Assembly (NCBI GenBank): GCA_009783305.1
Contig: WRHJ01000001.1
Coordinates: 1-64,000, forward strand
DNA: 64,000 nucleotides
Source of the DNA: Candidatus Saccharimonadota bacterium
GTDB lineage: Bacteria > Patescibacteriota > Saccharimonadia > Saccharimonadales > Saccharimonadaceae
Reading direction: 5' to 3'
The position numbers were made by a program, and so were the translations under genes. The notes below the pieces were generated by a model, which made no database searches, was not told the origin of the DNA, and saw nothing but the letters and a program-made list of their open reading frames with translations. Below, in pieces: positions 31,089 through 40,169 of the stretch. Numbering within the stretch: the first letter of the stretch is position 1; the number at the start of each line of letters is the position of its first letter.

Positions 31089-32960
31089 TTAATTTTTGTG
31101 CGGCAAGCTGAAGCCAAAGACCGAGCCTTGTTCGAGGGGGCGATAAATAACGGTGCCGCCGTGATCCTCTATGATGCGGCGCACCATGTAAAGTCCGGTG
31201 CCGGTGCCATCGGTGCGCCATTCTTGGGCATTGGAGGCACGAGAGAATTTTTCCCATAACTTTTCGCGATCTGCTTTGGGCACGCCGATGCCGCGATCTT
31301 CTACTTCGAAAATCGCTTGGTTGTTTTTTTCGCGCAGGCGGATGGTAATTTTTGATGAGTCTCCTGAGTAATAAATAGCGTTATCTATAAGATTGGTGAT
31401 GACTTGACGGATTTTGGAGTCATCTAATTCGAGAGAATAGTTGCCATCCGTGATGTCTAATTTAAATGTCTTATCCTTATCGGCGGCTAAGGGTTGCAAT
31501 GTGCTGACTTCGTCTACGACCATTTGGCGTAGATCAACTGGTGTTTTATTAAGCACGAAACGACTGGTCTGAATCCGAGATAAGGTGAGGAAGTCATCAA
31601 TAATACGAGACATTTTGACGATTTCATTGTCTGCGGAGTTGAGGTAGCCGAGATGTTTTTCCGAAGGAGCATCGGTCTTGTCTCCCATGATAAGTTCGAT
31701 ATATCCGCGTACTACTACTAACGGAGTACGCAAGTTGTGGCTGGCGATATTGAGGAGTTCATCTTTGGCGGTGTCTAATTGTTGAAGTTCTTGGTTTCGA
31801 TGGAAATAGGTGGAACTTTCGAAGGCAATGTTAACTATATTGGCGACTGACGATAGAGCCGCCATTTCCTTTTCGCTGTAGATAACTGACGCATCGTTGC
31901 CAATGACAACGGCACCGAATATTGATGAGCTTGGTTGGCCAATAATGGCTAGAGCTGTTATATGATGAGATGTAAATAAACGATATTCGGCACCAGAAAT
32001 GTCAAGTTCTTCTACTGCTATGGCTTTATTGTGCAGGATATTGGAGGTGGCTATCTGGGTGAGATCTTCTAACCTAAGTGATTGTTCGGAGTTGCCGGAG
32101 AATATAAGACGGTTGTTATTGAACACGATAATTGCGGCGGATGAAATGCGGTCGACATTGACGATATCGACTACTATTTTGTTGAGCATCTTTTGGGGAT
32201 CTGCGTCTGAAACGGCGTGGAGCGAAACATCAACTACGAGGCTATCGTCTAGGCGGTTTTGAGTAGACGACGGCAAACTGAATAATCTGTAACGAAACAT
32301 AGCAATGGACATCATGAATACGAGCAGGGCTAACATGAAGGGTCCTAGCCAATAGATATCGAAGATGCCCATAAATGGCAAAAAAACATCGCTGATGCCA
32401 ATGATAGTGATGCAAAGGGCGGCTGCTATGAGTATATAAAGGTGGCGGGTGCGCTCTAGACGGTTTTTGGCGGTAAAGAAGTTGATAGTGAGCATGAGTA
32501 TGGTGAGGAAACCGAAAATGGCTACGTACATGGGATATACCCAGCCTGCCGGACCGAAGAAGACGACTCGATCGGGTGGTGCGGCTACTGACTCAATCAT
32601 GACCCCTTCCGGTATGATAACGCCTACGGCGAGTATGACTAAAGATGCAAGACTGAAGCCAAGGGCTGCGAGTGTAAATTTGCGTAGCTTAGAAAACGCG
32701 ATGGCTAATATGAACCATGAACATAAAAGTGCAGTAGCGGTAATGTATACAACTTTGGCTGTGACGAAAGAAACATTGGCATCGGTAGTGACTAGGCGGA
32801 TAATACTGGCTATGGTCCAGGCGGCACCAAAAATAGTCTGCAGGAAGAAAATAAGGCGGGGCATTAGATCGTATTGGCGGCGCGCGAGAACAATGAGACC
32901 AAATGTGAGCACTGCGATAGTAATAACGCCCAAACCTATGGCCTCAATGGCTATATACAT
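31089..32960 (-). CDS. Sensor histidine kinase with 7TM input and GAF-like domain
   Basis: 623 residues: seven membrane helices in the first 225 (7TMR-HISK type), a GAF-like domain about 240-385, then HisKA (H-box LLNIASHNLRTPLVVVRGY, His about 408) and HATPase_c with N-box NLIDNAIYY, G1 DRGIGVP and G2 GTGTGLYMV. It would sense an envelope or small-molecule signal and phosphorylate a response regulator. No regulator gene lies next to it. TATAAT ends 6 nt before ATG 32960 (leaderless). Confidence 0.92.
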   Translation of the reverse strand: MYIAIEAIGLGVITIAVLTFGLIVLARRQYDLMPRLIFFLQTIFGAAWTIASIIRLVTTDANVSFVTAKVVYITATALLCSWFILAIAFSKLRKFTLAALGFSLASLVILAVGVIIPEGVMIESVAAPPDRVVFFGPAGWVYPMYVAIFGFLTILMLTINFFTAKNRLERTRHLYILIAAALCITIIGISDVFLPFMGIFDIYWLGPFMLALLVFMMSIAMFRYRLFSLPSSTQNRLDDSLVVDVSLHAVSDADPQKMLNKIVVDIVNVDRISSAAIIVFNNNRLIFSGNSEQSLRLEDLTQIATSNILHNKAIAVEELDISGAEYRLFTSHHITALAIIGQPSSSIFGAVVIGNDASVIYSEKEMAALSSVANIVNIAFESSTYFHRNQELQQLDTAKDELLNIASHNLRTPLVVVRGYIELIMGDKTDAPSEKHLGYLNSADNEIVKMSRIIDDFLTLSRIQTSRFVLNKTPVDLRQMVVDEVSTLQPLAADKDKTFKLDITDGNYSLELDDSKIRQVITNLIDNAIYYSGDSSKITIRLREKNNQAIFEVEDRGIGVPKADREKLWEKFSRASNAQEWRTDGTGTGLYMVRRIIEDHGGTVIYRPLEQGSVFGFSLPHKN

Positions 32961-32986
32961 AAGCGTATTATACTACAGCAGTGCTT

Positions 32987-33745
32987 TTAGTGGGTAAATT
33001 GATCAAGACCTAAGATAGCAAAATAGACGATGGCGATACCTAGGAACATAATAAGGGTTTTGATAATTTTAGTTTTTTGGGATTTTCCAGAATGGATTGA
33101 AGGAATAATGTCGCTAGCGGCAATATAGATAAAGAAACCAGTGACTAGTCCAAGCAACGGGCTAAATGAAATATCTAGATTATCGCCGACGACGAAAAAT
33201 GTGATGGCAGCTAAGACGGTGGCGAAAGTGCTGAGCAGGTTGATGATTAAAACTTTTTTTCGATCAATTTTTTTGTGGAGTAATAGGCCGAAACTCCCGA
33301 TTTCTCTTGGAATTTCGTGAGCTGCAACGGCGAGGGTGACGATGACGCCGGTAGCAGGAGAGATGAGGAAGCCGGCGGCGATAGCGATACCGTCAATAAA
33401 GTTATGGATGACATCGCCGAGGATAATCATGGGTACAACTGGGTCGACGAAAGACTTATTGTCGTGGTGACGATGGCGATGGAACCAGCCGAGGAAAAGT
33501 TCTAGAAGGAAGAAAATAATGATGCCGGCAAGCATGAAGGTGGCAACTAGTTTGGCGTCGTTGTTTTCTAACGCTTCTGGCAGCATGTCTAAAAGGGCTG
33601 CGGCAAGCAAGGCGCCAGCGGCAAAAGCGGTGGCATATTCAGCAAGCGAAGCATGTTTTTTGCTGGCAAGCAGGATAATGCCGCCAATGAGCGAGATTAG
33701 TCCTCCGGCGAGTGACCATAAAAATACTTGTAAGACGATAGGCAT
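32987..33745 (-). CDS. ZIP-family metal transporter
   Basis: 252 residues with eight predicted helices and the ZIP metal-site motifs HNFIDGIAIAAGF (helix 4) and AHEIPREIGSFG (helix 5), plus a His-rich cytoplasmic loop (FHRHRHHDNK). Imports Zn or another divalent metal. TAAACT ends 6 nt before ATG 33745, again leaderless. Confidence 0.92.
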   Translation of the reverse strand: MPIVLQVFLWSLAGGLISLIGGIILLASKKHASLAEYATAFAAGALLAAALLDMLPEALENNDAKLVATFMLAGIIIFFLLELFLGWFHRHRHHDNKSFVDPVVPMIILGDVIHNFIDGIAIAAGFLISPATGVIVTLAVAAHEIPREIGSFGLLLHKKIDRKKVLIINLLSTFATVLAAITFFVVGDNLDISFSPLLGLVTGFFIYIAASDIIPSIHSGKSQKTKIIKTLIMFLGIAIVYFAILGLDQFTH

Positions 33746-33795
33746 GACACTAGTTTATCCTTGTGTTAAAATAAATGCAAACTGGAGGTTTGATT

Positions 33796-34275
33796 GTGAT
33801 TAGCTTAATCGCGAGCGTGGGACGAAATTTGGAAATTGGCAAAGGGCCTGAGTTGGCTTTCCCTGGTAAGGGCGAGCTGGGTTATTTCAAGAAGACTACA
33901 ATGGGGCACAAGGTTTTGATGGGAAGTAAGACTTATTATTCTCTGCCGTGCCGGTTAGAGGGACGAGAGTATTATGTGGCAGCTTATGAGGGTGAATTCC
34001 CGGACTGGGTTAATGTCGTAAATGATCTGACTGGGTTTTTAGAAAAATGGCAAAATGAATCGGAAGAATTATTTGTAATTGGCGGCGGTAGTATTTATGC
34101 AGCTGCCTTGCCATATGCTAATAAGTTGTATTTGACAGAAATTGATGGTGAGCGCAAGGATGCGGATGTATTTTTCCCGAAATTTGATACTGGGGATTTC
34201 ATAAAACAAAAGGTTGGAGAGGGAGAGTTTGACGATGGTTTAGTATTCGCCAGATTTGTATATACCAAAAAATAA
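33796..34275 (+). CDS. folA: Dihydrofolate reductase
   Basis: 159 residues. Reduces dihydrofolate. ISLIASVGRNLEIGKG at the N-terminus, KKTTMGHKVLMGSKTYYSL cofactor-binding helix, and VIGGGSIYAAALP. The GTG at 33796 is chosen because GGAGG lies 8 nt upstream and the family starts with MISLI; the in-frame ATG at 33775 would add seven unrelated residues. Followed 11 nt later by glyA, so the two share one-carbon metabolism and probably one mRNA. Confidence 0.93.
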   Translation: MISLIASVGRNLEIGKGPELAFPGKGELGYFKKTTMGHKVLMGSKTYYSLPCRLEGREYYVAAYEGEFPDWVNVVNDLTGFLEKWQNESEELFVIGGGSIYAAALPYANKLYLTEIDGERKDADVFFPKFDTGDFIKQKVGEGEFDDGLVFARFVYTKK

Positions 34276-34286
34276 GGAGAAGTAAA

Positions 34287-35648
34287 ATGGATAAAGAAAT
34301 TTTTGGTTTAATCGATGCTGAGGCGGTGCGGCAGCGCGAAGGTTTGGAACTGATTCCGAGCGAAAATTACGTATCTGGCGATGTGCTGAAGGCGGCTGGT
34401 TCGGTGTTGACGAATAAATATTCCGAAGGCTACCCGGATTTTGATGGGTTGCTCGATTGGGATGATAAAGAAATAGCGAAGACAATTTTGCCCAGCAGAC
34501 GTTACTATGGCGGGCAGGAGAATACTGATCGCGTTGAACGTCTGGCAATTGCGCGGGCATGTCGATTGTTTGGCGCGGACCATGCTAATGTGCAGCCACA
34601 CAGTGGTGCACAGGCGAATAATGCAGTTTACAATGCATGGCTGGAGCCGGGCGATACGGTGTTGGGCATGAATTTGGGACATGGTGGCCACTTGACGCAT
34701 GGTTCGCCAGTGACACTATCGGCTAAGATTTATAATTTTGTACCTTATGGGACCGTGGCAGAAACTGGCGATATTGATTATGACGAGATGGAGAAAATGG
34801 CCATTAAACATCAGCCAAAGATTTTATTGGTGGGCTACTCGGCGTTTATGAAGGTACCGGATTTTGCACAGGTGGCGGAGATTGGCAAGAAGATTCCTGG
34901 ATGTTTGCTAATGGCGGATATGGCGCACGTGGCTGGACTAATCGCAGGCAAGGTGCATAAAAGTCCGTTTGATTATGGTTTTCATGTAATGACGACAACG
35001 ACGCATAAGACTTTGCGCGGACCGCGCGGCGGGATGATCTTAAGCAAGGGCGCGGTGGGTAATCCGTTGAAGAAACCAGAGAAAACTTTGGAGAATATCC
35101 CGATGTTGATAGACCGGTCGGTTTTTCCAGGTACGCAAGGCGGACCGTTGATGCATATCATCGCAGCAAAAGCGGTGGCATTTGGCGAAGCTTTGAAGCC
35201 GGAATTTCAGGAATACGCAGCGAATATAGTAAACAATGCAGCAATTTTGGCGGACGAATTGGATGCACTTGGATTTCATTGTATTGGTGGGGGGACAGAG
35301 AATCATTTGATTTTGATAGATATGATGAAGTCGTTTAAAGTAGATGGGAAAATCATGGAGCGAGCGCTAGATAGAATTGGTTTAAATTTGAATGCTAACT
35401 CGATTGCAAATGATACTTTGCCGCCATTTAGGCCATCTGGTATTCGTTTGGGGACGCCGGCGATTACGACGCGTGGGTTGGGTAAGCAAGAAATGAAGAG
35501 GATTGCGAAGTGGATGAGAGCGGTGGCGGATATTTGCGCGAAAGCGAAGAAGGAAGTAAATCTCGACAAATATAATGCTGATTTTTCAGTATTACGCGAG
35601 GAAGTTAAAAAGATGGCGCTGCGTTTTCCGTTACCAAGTGATAAATAA
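34287..35648 (+). CDS. glyA: Serine hydroxymethyltransferase
   Basis: 453 residues. Makes glycine and methylene-tetrahydrofolate from serine with PLP. IPSENYVS, NKYSEGYP, the Schiff-base Lys in TTTTHKTLRGPRGG (about residue 240) and GVRLGTPAITTRG-like GIRLGTPAITTRG are present. AGGAG precedes ATG 34287. Confidence 0.96.
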   Translation: MDKEIFGLIDAEAVRQREGLELIPSENYVSGDVLKAAGSVLTNKYSEGYPDFDGLLDWDDKEIAKTILPSRRYYGGQENTDRVERLAIARACRLFGADHANVQPHSGAQANNAVYNAWLEPGDTVLGMNLGHGGHLTHGSPVTLSAKIYNFVPYGTVAETGDIDYDEMEKMAIKHQPKILLVGYSAFMKVPDFAQVAEIGKKIPGCLLMADMAHVAGLIAGKVHKSPFDYGFHVMTTTTHKTLRGPRGGMILSKGAVGNPLKKPEKTLENIPMLIDRSVFPGTQGGPLMHIIAAKAVAFGEALKPEFQEYAANIVNNAAILADELDALGFHCIGGGTENHLILIDMMKSFKVDGKIMERALDRIGLNLNANSIANDTLPPFRPSGIRLGTPAITTRGLGKQEMKRIAKWMRAVADICAKAKKEVNLDKYNADFSVLREEVKKMALRFPLPSDK

Positions 35649-37484
35649 TTAACTTTCGGTGAATTGAGAATTGTAAAGGGTGGCGTAGAAGCCGTTTTTG
35701 GCGAGTAGTTCCTTGTGGTTACCTTGTTCTACAATATTACCGTCTTGCATGACAAGGATCAGGTCGGCATTTTTGATGGTGGAGAGGCGATGGGCAATGA
35801 TAAACGAAGTGCGGCCGTGAGCTAGTTTGTCCATAGCTTTTTGGATGAGCTGTTCGGTGCGGGTATCGACACTGGAGGTGGCTTCGTCGAGAATCATCAT
35901 GGGCGGGTCGGCGATCATGGCGCGGGCAATGGTAAGCAGCTGTTTTTCGCCGGCAGAAATTGCTTCGGAGTCTTCGTCGATTTGAGTATTGTAAGATTTT
36001 GGTAGAGATTCAATCATGTGGTCGATGTGAGCGGTTTTGGCGGCTCTTTTGACTTCGGCGTTGGTGGCATCTAGTTTGCCATACTTGAGATTTTCGGCAA
36101 TTGTACCATCCATCAGCCAGGTATCTTGAAGCACCATGCCGAAAGATTTGCGGACTTCACTGCGGGCGAGTTGTTTGGTGTTCACACCGTCGATAGTAAT
36201 TTCGCCATGATTAGGATCGTAAAAACGCATGAGGAGATTTACCATAGTGGTCTTCCCTGCTCCAGTTGGGCCAACGATGGCTACTTTGGCGCCAGGTTTA
36301 ATTTTGGCGCTAAAACCTTTGATAATTTCCTTTTCTCCATCATAAGAGAAATGAATATTTGTGAACTGTACGGCGCCTTTGACTTTACCTAGTTGAGCCT
36401 GGATGTTATCGGGAGCTTGTTCAGGTTCTTCGAGGAAATCAAAGACACGCTCACTGGCAGCAATAGCAGATTGAAGAGTGCTGATGATTTGAGACATTTG
36501 GGTTATAGGCTGAGTGAATTGGTTGACGTATTGGATGAAGGCCGTGAGGTCGCCGAGGCCAATGTGGCCATTTATGGCGAGATAACCGCCAGTGATGGCA
36601 GTAGCAACATAGCCGAGATTGGAAATGCCATGCATGATGGGTTGCATGAGGCCGGAGAGGAACTGGGATTTCCAAGCAGATTGGTAAAGTTTTTTGTTAG
36701 TTTTCGTAAAAGCTTCAATGGTGGTGCCTTCGGCCGAAAAGGTGCGGACGATGGTTTGTCCGGCATAGATCTCCTCAATATGCCCATTGAGATTACCGAG
36801 TTCATTTTGCTGGGCTTTGAAGAGTTTTTGCGTATGTGTAGTGACGAAACGTATGAAAATAAAAGCAATTGGAATGGTGACGAAGGCAATGAGCGTGAGT
36901 TGCCAGCTGATGGTTAGCATCATGATAATGAAGCCGATGATCATGGTGACTGATGAGATGAGTTGCGAGATGGATTGTTGGAGGGACTGGGCGATAGTGT
37001 CGACGTCGTTAGTAACGCGAGAAAGAGTATCACCAAACGAGTGTTTGTCGAAATACGCGATGGGCAGGCGATTAATTTTCTGGGAAATTTCGGTACGGAA
37101 TTTTTTGACTACTTTCATAGTGATGCCGGTAATAATCCAACCAGAGACGAGGTTAGCGGCGACAGCGACGAGGTAAAAAACCAAGAGTTGAAGAGCGATA
37201 CTGCCCATAATATCGAAGCGATAAGCGCGAGTCGGATCGGTGAACCTGGCAATGAAATCTTCCGCTAGAACGTTGATAATATTACCCATTAATCGGGGGC
37301 CGATAATGGTAAGAACGGTAGCAACGATAGCTAGGGCCAAGGTAACCAAGATCGGAATCTTGAAGCTGGCAAGGTATTTAAATAGTTTTTTAAGAGTATT
37401 GCCGGTATGCTTGGGCTTTTGTATGATGCGGGATTTGTTGCCGCCAGCTCCCATAATGGGAGGTCTACCGCCGCCGGGACCCAT
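35649..37484 (-). CDS. ABC exporter subunit (half-transporter)
   Basis: 611 residues: six-helix type I exporter domain, then an ATPase with Walker A GPTGAGKTTM, Walker B MMILDEATS and switch AHRLSTI. The signature reads ISAGEKQ in place of LSGGQ, a degenerate form. It overlaps the upstream half-transporter by 1 nt (TAATG), so they form a heterodimer with probably one degenerate ATP site. The substrate is unknown. Confidence 0.9.
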   Translation of the reverse strand: MGPGGGRPPIMGAGGNKSRIIQKPKHTGNTLKKLFKYLASFKIPILVTLALAIVATVLTIIGPRLMGNIINVLAEDFIARFTDPTRAYRFDIMGSIALQLLVFYLVAVAANLVSGWIITGITMKVVKKFRTEISQKINRLPIAYFDKHSFGDTLSRVTNDVDTIAQSLQQSISQLISSVTMIIGFIIMMLTISWQLTLIAFVTIPIAFIFIRFVTTHTQKLFKAQQNELGNLNGHIEEIYAGQTIVRTFSAEGTTIEAFTKTNKKLYQSAWKSQFLSGLMQPIMHGISNLGYVATAITGGYLAINGHIGLGDLTAFIQYVNQFTQPITQMSQIISTLQSAIAASERVFDFLEEPEQAPDNIQAQLGKVKGAVQFTNIHFSYDGEKEIIKGFSAKIKPGAKVAIVGPTGAGKTTMVNLLMRFYDPNHGEITIDGVNTKQLARSEVRKSFGMVLQDTWLMDGTIAENLKYGKLDATNAEVKRAAKTAHIDHMIESLPKSYNTQIDEDSEAISAGEKQLLTIARAMIADPPMMILDEATSSVDTRTEQLIQKAMDKLAHGRTSFIIAHRLSTIKNADLILVMQDGNIVEQGNHKELLAKNGFYATLYNSQFTES

Positions 37485-39208
37485 TAGGCAAGCTCCTTTT
37501 TGGATAATTGACTCATGGCGATTTCTTTATAAACTTTACATTTTTTCATAAGATCAGAGTGCGTGCCTTGGCCGACGATGGCGCCATTTTCGAGGACAAT
37601 AATTTGGTCAGCTTGTTTGATGGTGCTGATGCGTTGCGCGACAATGATGACGGCGGCGTGTGCAGTGATGGTTTTGAGATTAGCACGGACTTGCTGATCG
37701 GTTTTGTAGTCGAGGGCGGAAAAACTATCATCGAAAATAAAAATCTCGGGATTTTTGGCGATGGCGCGAGCAATACAAAGGCGTTGTTTTTGTCCTCCGG
37801 ATAGATTAGCGCCGCCTTGAGAAACGTGCGAATCATATTTCTTCTCGAGTTTGTTGATAAATTCGGCAGCACCAGCGACCGAGGCGGCTTTTTCCATTTG
37901 CTCGTCAGATATATTTGGAGCTCCATATTTGATATTGCTTTTGATGGTACCGGAGAATAAAAGGGCCTTTTGAGGAATTAGGCCGATGCGGGACATTAAG
38001 TCGTCTTTGGTAAAATCTTTGATGTTGACACCATCGAGTAGAATTTCACCCTTACTGACGTCGTAAAGTCGTGGGATGAGATTGGCGATAGTAGATTTAC
38101 CGGAACCGGTAGAACCGATAATGGCAGTAGTCTTCCCTTTTTCGGCTGTGAAACTAATATCTTTTAGAACTGGGTGTTCGGCGTTTTTGTAAGAGAAAAA
38201 AACATTTTTAAATTGAATACCGGAAGTCTCGGTGGTTTTTTGTGATTTGTTTTTGAATTTGATGGATGGTTTGGTTTTCAAGACTTCATTAACACGTTTG
38301 ATGGAGACTAGGGCGCGCGGCATGAGTACAAATGCCATGGCGAGGAACATAAATGAGATCATAACTTGAGTGGCGTATTGCATGAAGGCAACGATTTCAC
38401 CGATGCCGATGACGGAATCAGCAACCAGTCCGGCACCGACCCAGACGACGAGAAGCGCGGCTCCAGAAATAGCAAATTGGACAACAGGCATCATGGTGAC
38501 CATGAGGCGCGAGGTGAAAACGTTGACTTTGGTAACTTCAATATTGGCACGCTGGAATTTGTCCTGTTCATATTTTTCATTATTGAAAGCTCGGACGACG
38601 CGGAGGCCGGTGAGGTTTTCGCGAGTAACTTGGTTAAGTTTGTCGTTTAGCTGTTGGATTAATTTGAATTTGGGTAGGCCGAGGATCATGACGATGATGA
38701 ACAATATGATTAGGACAGCGACGACTAATCCAATAATCCACGCCATGCTGGGAGCAGTACTGAGTGCCATCGTGATAGCTCCGACGGCCATGAGTGGCGA
38801 TTGGAGCGACATGCGCAGGGCTACGACTAGGGTTTGCTGAATAGCAGCGATATCGTTGGTGGTGCGGGTGATGAGCGAAGCAGTACTGAACTGGTCAATC
38901 TCGTCAATGCTGAAGCTGAGGATATGCTGGAATAATGATTCGCGGAGTTTGGCGGCGAATCCGGTGCCAATGCGTGCAGCGAAGAAGCCAGCAATGACCA
39001 TGCCGACCATGCCGATGAGGACGATGCCGAGCATGCGGAGGCCTTCGCTCCAAACAAAATCCATATCTTTTGGTCCGATACCATTATTAATGATATTGGC
39101 CATGATATCCGGAAGTTGGAGGTTAGCGAAAACTTGGATGCAGAGACCGCCGAACAGTAGAATTACCTGCCACCAATAAGATAGAATAATTTTCCAGATT
39201 TTTGACAT
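37484..39208 (-). CDS. ABC exporter subunit (partner half-transporter)
   Basis: 574 residues: six helices, Walker A GSTGSGKSTI, signature ANLSGGQKQR (canonical), Walker B IFIFDDSFSALD (Asp in the catalytic Glu position) and switch region IVAQRIST (Gln for His). The complementary degeneracy relative to its partner is typical of heterodimeric exporters. ATG 39208 is preferred (GGAAAG upstream, TATACT 10 nt upstream). Confidence 0.9.
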   Translation of the reverse strand: MSKIWKIILSYWWQVILLFGGLCIQVFANLQLPDIMANIINNGIGPKDMDFVWSEGLRMLGIVLIGMVGMVIAGFFAARIGTGFAAKLRESLFQHILSFSIDEIDQFSTASLITRTTNDIAAIQQTLVVALRMSLQSPLMAVGAITMALSTAPSMAWIIGLVVAVLIILFIIVMILGLPKFKLIQQLNDKLNQVTRENLTGLRVVRAFNNEKYEQDKFQRANIEVTKVNVFTSRLMVTMMPVVQFAISGAALLVVWVGAGLVADSVIGIGEIVAFMQYATQVMISFMFLAMAFVLMPRALVSIKRVNEVLKTKPSIKFKNKSQKTTETSGIQFKNVFFSYKNAEHPVLKDISFTAEKGKTTAIIGSTGSGKSTIANLIPRLYDVSKGEILLDGVNIKDFTKDDLMSRIGLIPQKALLFSGTIKSNIKYGAPNISDEQMEKAASVAGAAEFINKLEKKYDSHVSQGGANLSGGQKQRLCIARAIAKNPEIFIFDDSFSALDYKTDQQVRANLKTITAHAAVIIVAQRISTIKQADQIIVLENGAIVGQGTHSDLMKKCKVYKEIAMSQLSKKELA

Positions 39209-39251
39209 AGGCTTTCCAAGTATACCGCTTGGCACCTGATAGGGTCAAGTG

Positions 39252-39857
39252 CTAAAGGCCAGTGCGATTATCGAGAGCGGAGGCAAGGGTGATTTGGTCG
39301 GCATATTCTAGTGAAACACCGAGCGGCAGGCCGCGTGCAAGACGAGTAATTTTAAGTTTGGGGTAAGTTTTATGTAAAGTAGCTTGAAGGAGGATGGCAG
39401 TTGATTCGCCTTCGACGGACGGGTTGGTGGCGATAATAATTTCTTTAACCTTATCGTCTTTAACGCGAGTAACAAGTTCTTTAATGTGTAATTGGTCAGG
39501 CATGATACCATCCATGGGAGAGATAGCGCCGCCGAGCACGTGATAAACTCCTTTGTAAGCTTTGGTGCGTTCGAGAGCGTAAATATCGAGCGGCTCTTCT
39601 ACGACTAGGATGGTGGTTTTGTCGCGGGCAGGATCTGCGTAAAGGGGCGAAATAGAATCAGTAGAATCCATGATAGCAAAGGTGACGGGGCAAATTTTGA
39701 TTTTAGCGTGTAAGTTTTCCAGTGCAGAGATGATATTTTGAGCGGTGTGGAGATTGGATTTAAAAAGGTAATAAGCGTAACGTTCTGCAGTGCGTGAACC
39801 GACTCCGGGCAAGTGCCCGAGTGCATCAATAGCATCAGTTAACGCTCGCGGCAACAT
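39252..39857 (-). CDS. recR: Recombination protein RecR with degenerate zinc finger
   Basis: 201 residues. HhH motif LGHLPGVGSRTAERYAYYL, Toprim domain with VVEEPLDIYALE, YHVLGGAISPMDG and ATNPSVEGESTA, and the closing ARGLPLGVSLEYADQITLASAL. In the normal C4 zinc-finger position only one Cys remains (IKICPVTFAIMDSTDS...PLYADPARD). YbaB precedes it, as in many bacteria. Confidence 0.92.
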   Translation of the reverse strand: MLPRALTDAIDALGHLPGVGSRTAERYAYYLFKSNLHTAQNIISALENLHAKIKICPVTFAIMDSTDSISPLYADPARDKTTILVVEEPLDIYALERTKAYKGVYHVLGGAISPMDGIMPDQLHIKELVTRVKDDKVKEIIIATNPSVEGESTAILLQATLHKTYPKLKITRLARGLPLGVSLEYADQITLASALDNRTGL

Positions 39858-39860
39858 TAA

Positions 39861-40157
39861 TTACATTCCAAGATTGCCGAGCGCACCCATCAGCGGTTTC
39901 ATTTTGTCACTGGCGATTTCTTGAGCTTTGGCATAACCGTCGCGCATGGCATTTTCGATCCAGCGTTCGAGTTCAGCGATGTCGTCGAAATCAATTTTCT
40001 CGGAATCGAGAGAGACTTTTTTGATCTTTAGCTCGCCAGTAATTTGGACAACGACGGCGCCGTCGCCGGCCTCGACTTCGACGATTTCGTTTTTAAGCTC
40101 CTTTTGCGCTTTGCGCAATTGAGTTAGCATTTTCATTTGATCCATGGTTTGACCCAT
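39861..40157 (-). CDS. YbaB/EbfC nucleoid-associated protein
   Basis: 98 residues: MDQMKMLTQLRKAQKELKNEIVEVEAGDGAVVVQITGELKIKKV... is the YbaB fold (helix, three strands, helix), recognised by the run VVVQITGELKIKKVSLD. Binds DNA as a dimer. Lies 3 nt upstream of recR. Confidence 0.92.
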   Translation of the reverse strand: MGQTMDQMKMLTQLRKAQKELKNEIVEVEAGDGAVVVQITGELKIKKVSLDSEKIDFDDIAELERWIENAMRDGYAKAQEIASDKMKPLMGALGNLGM

Positions 40158-40169
40158 AAAATAACTCCT

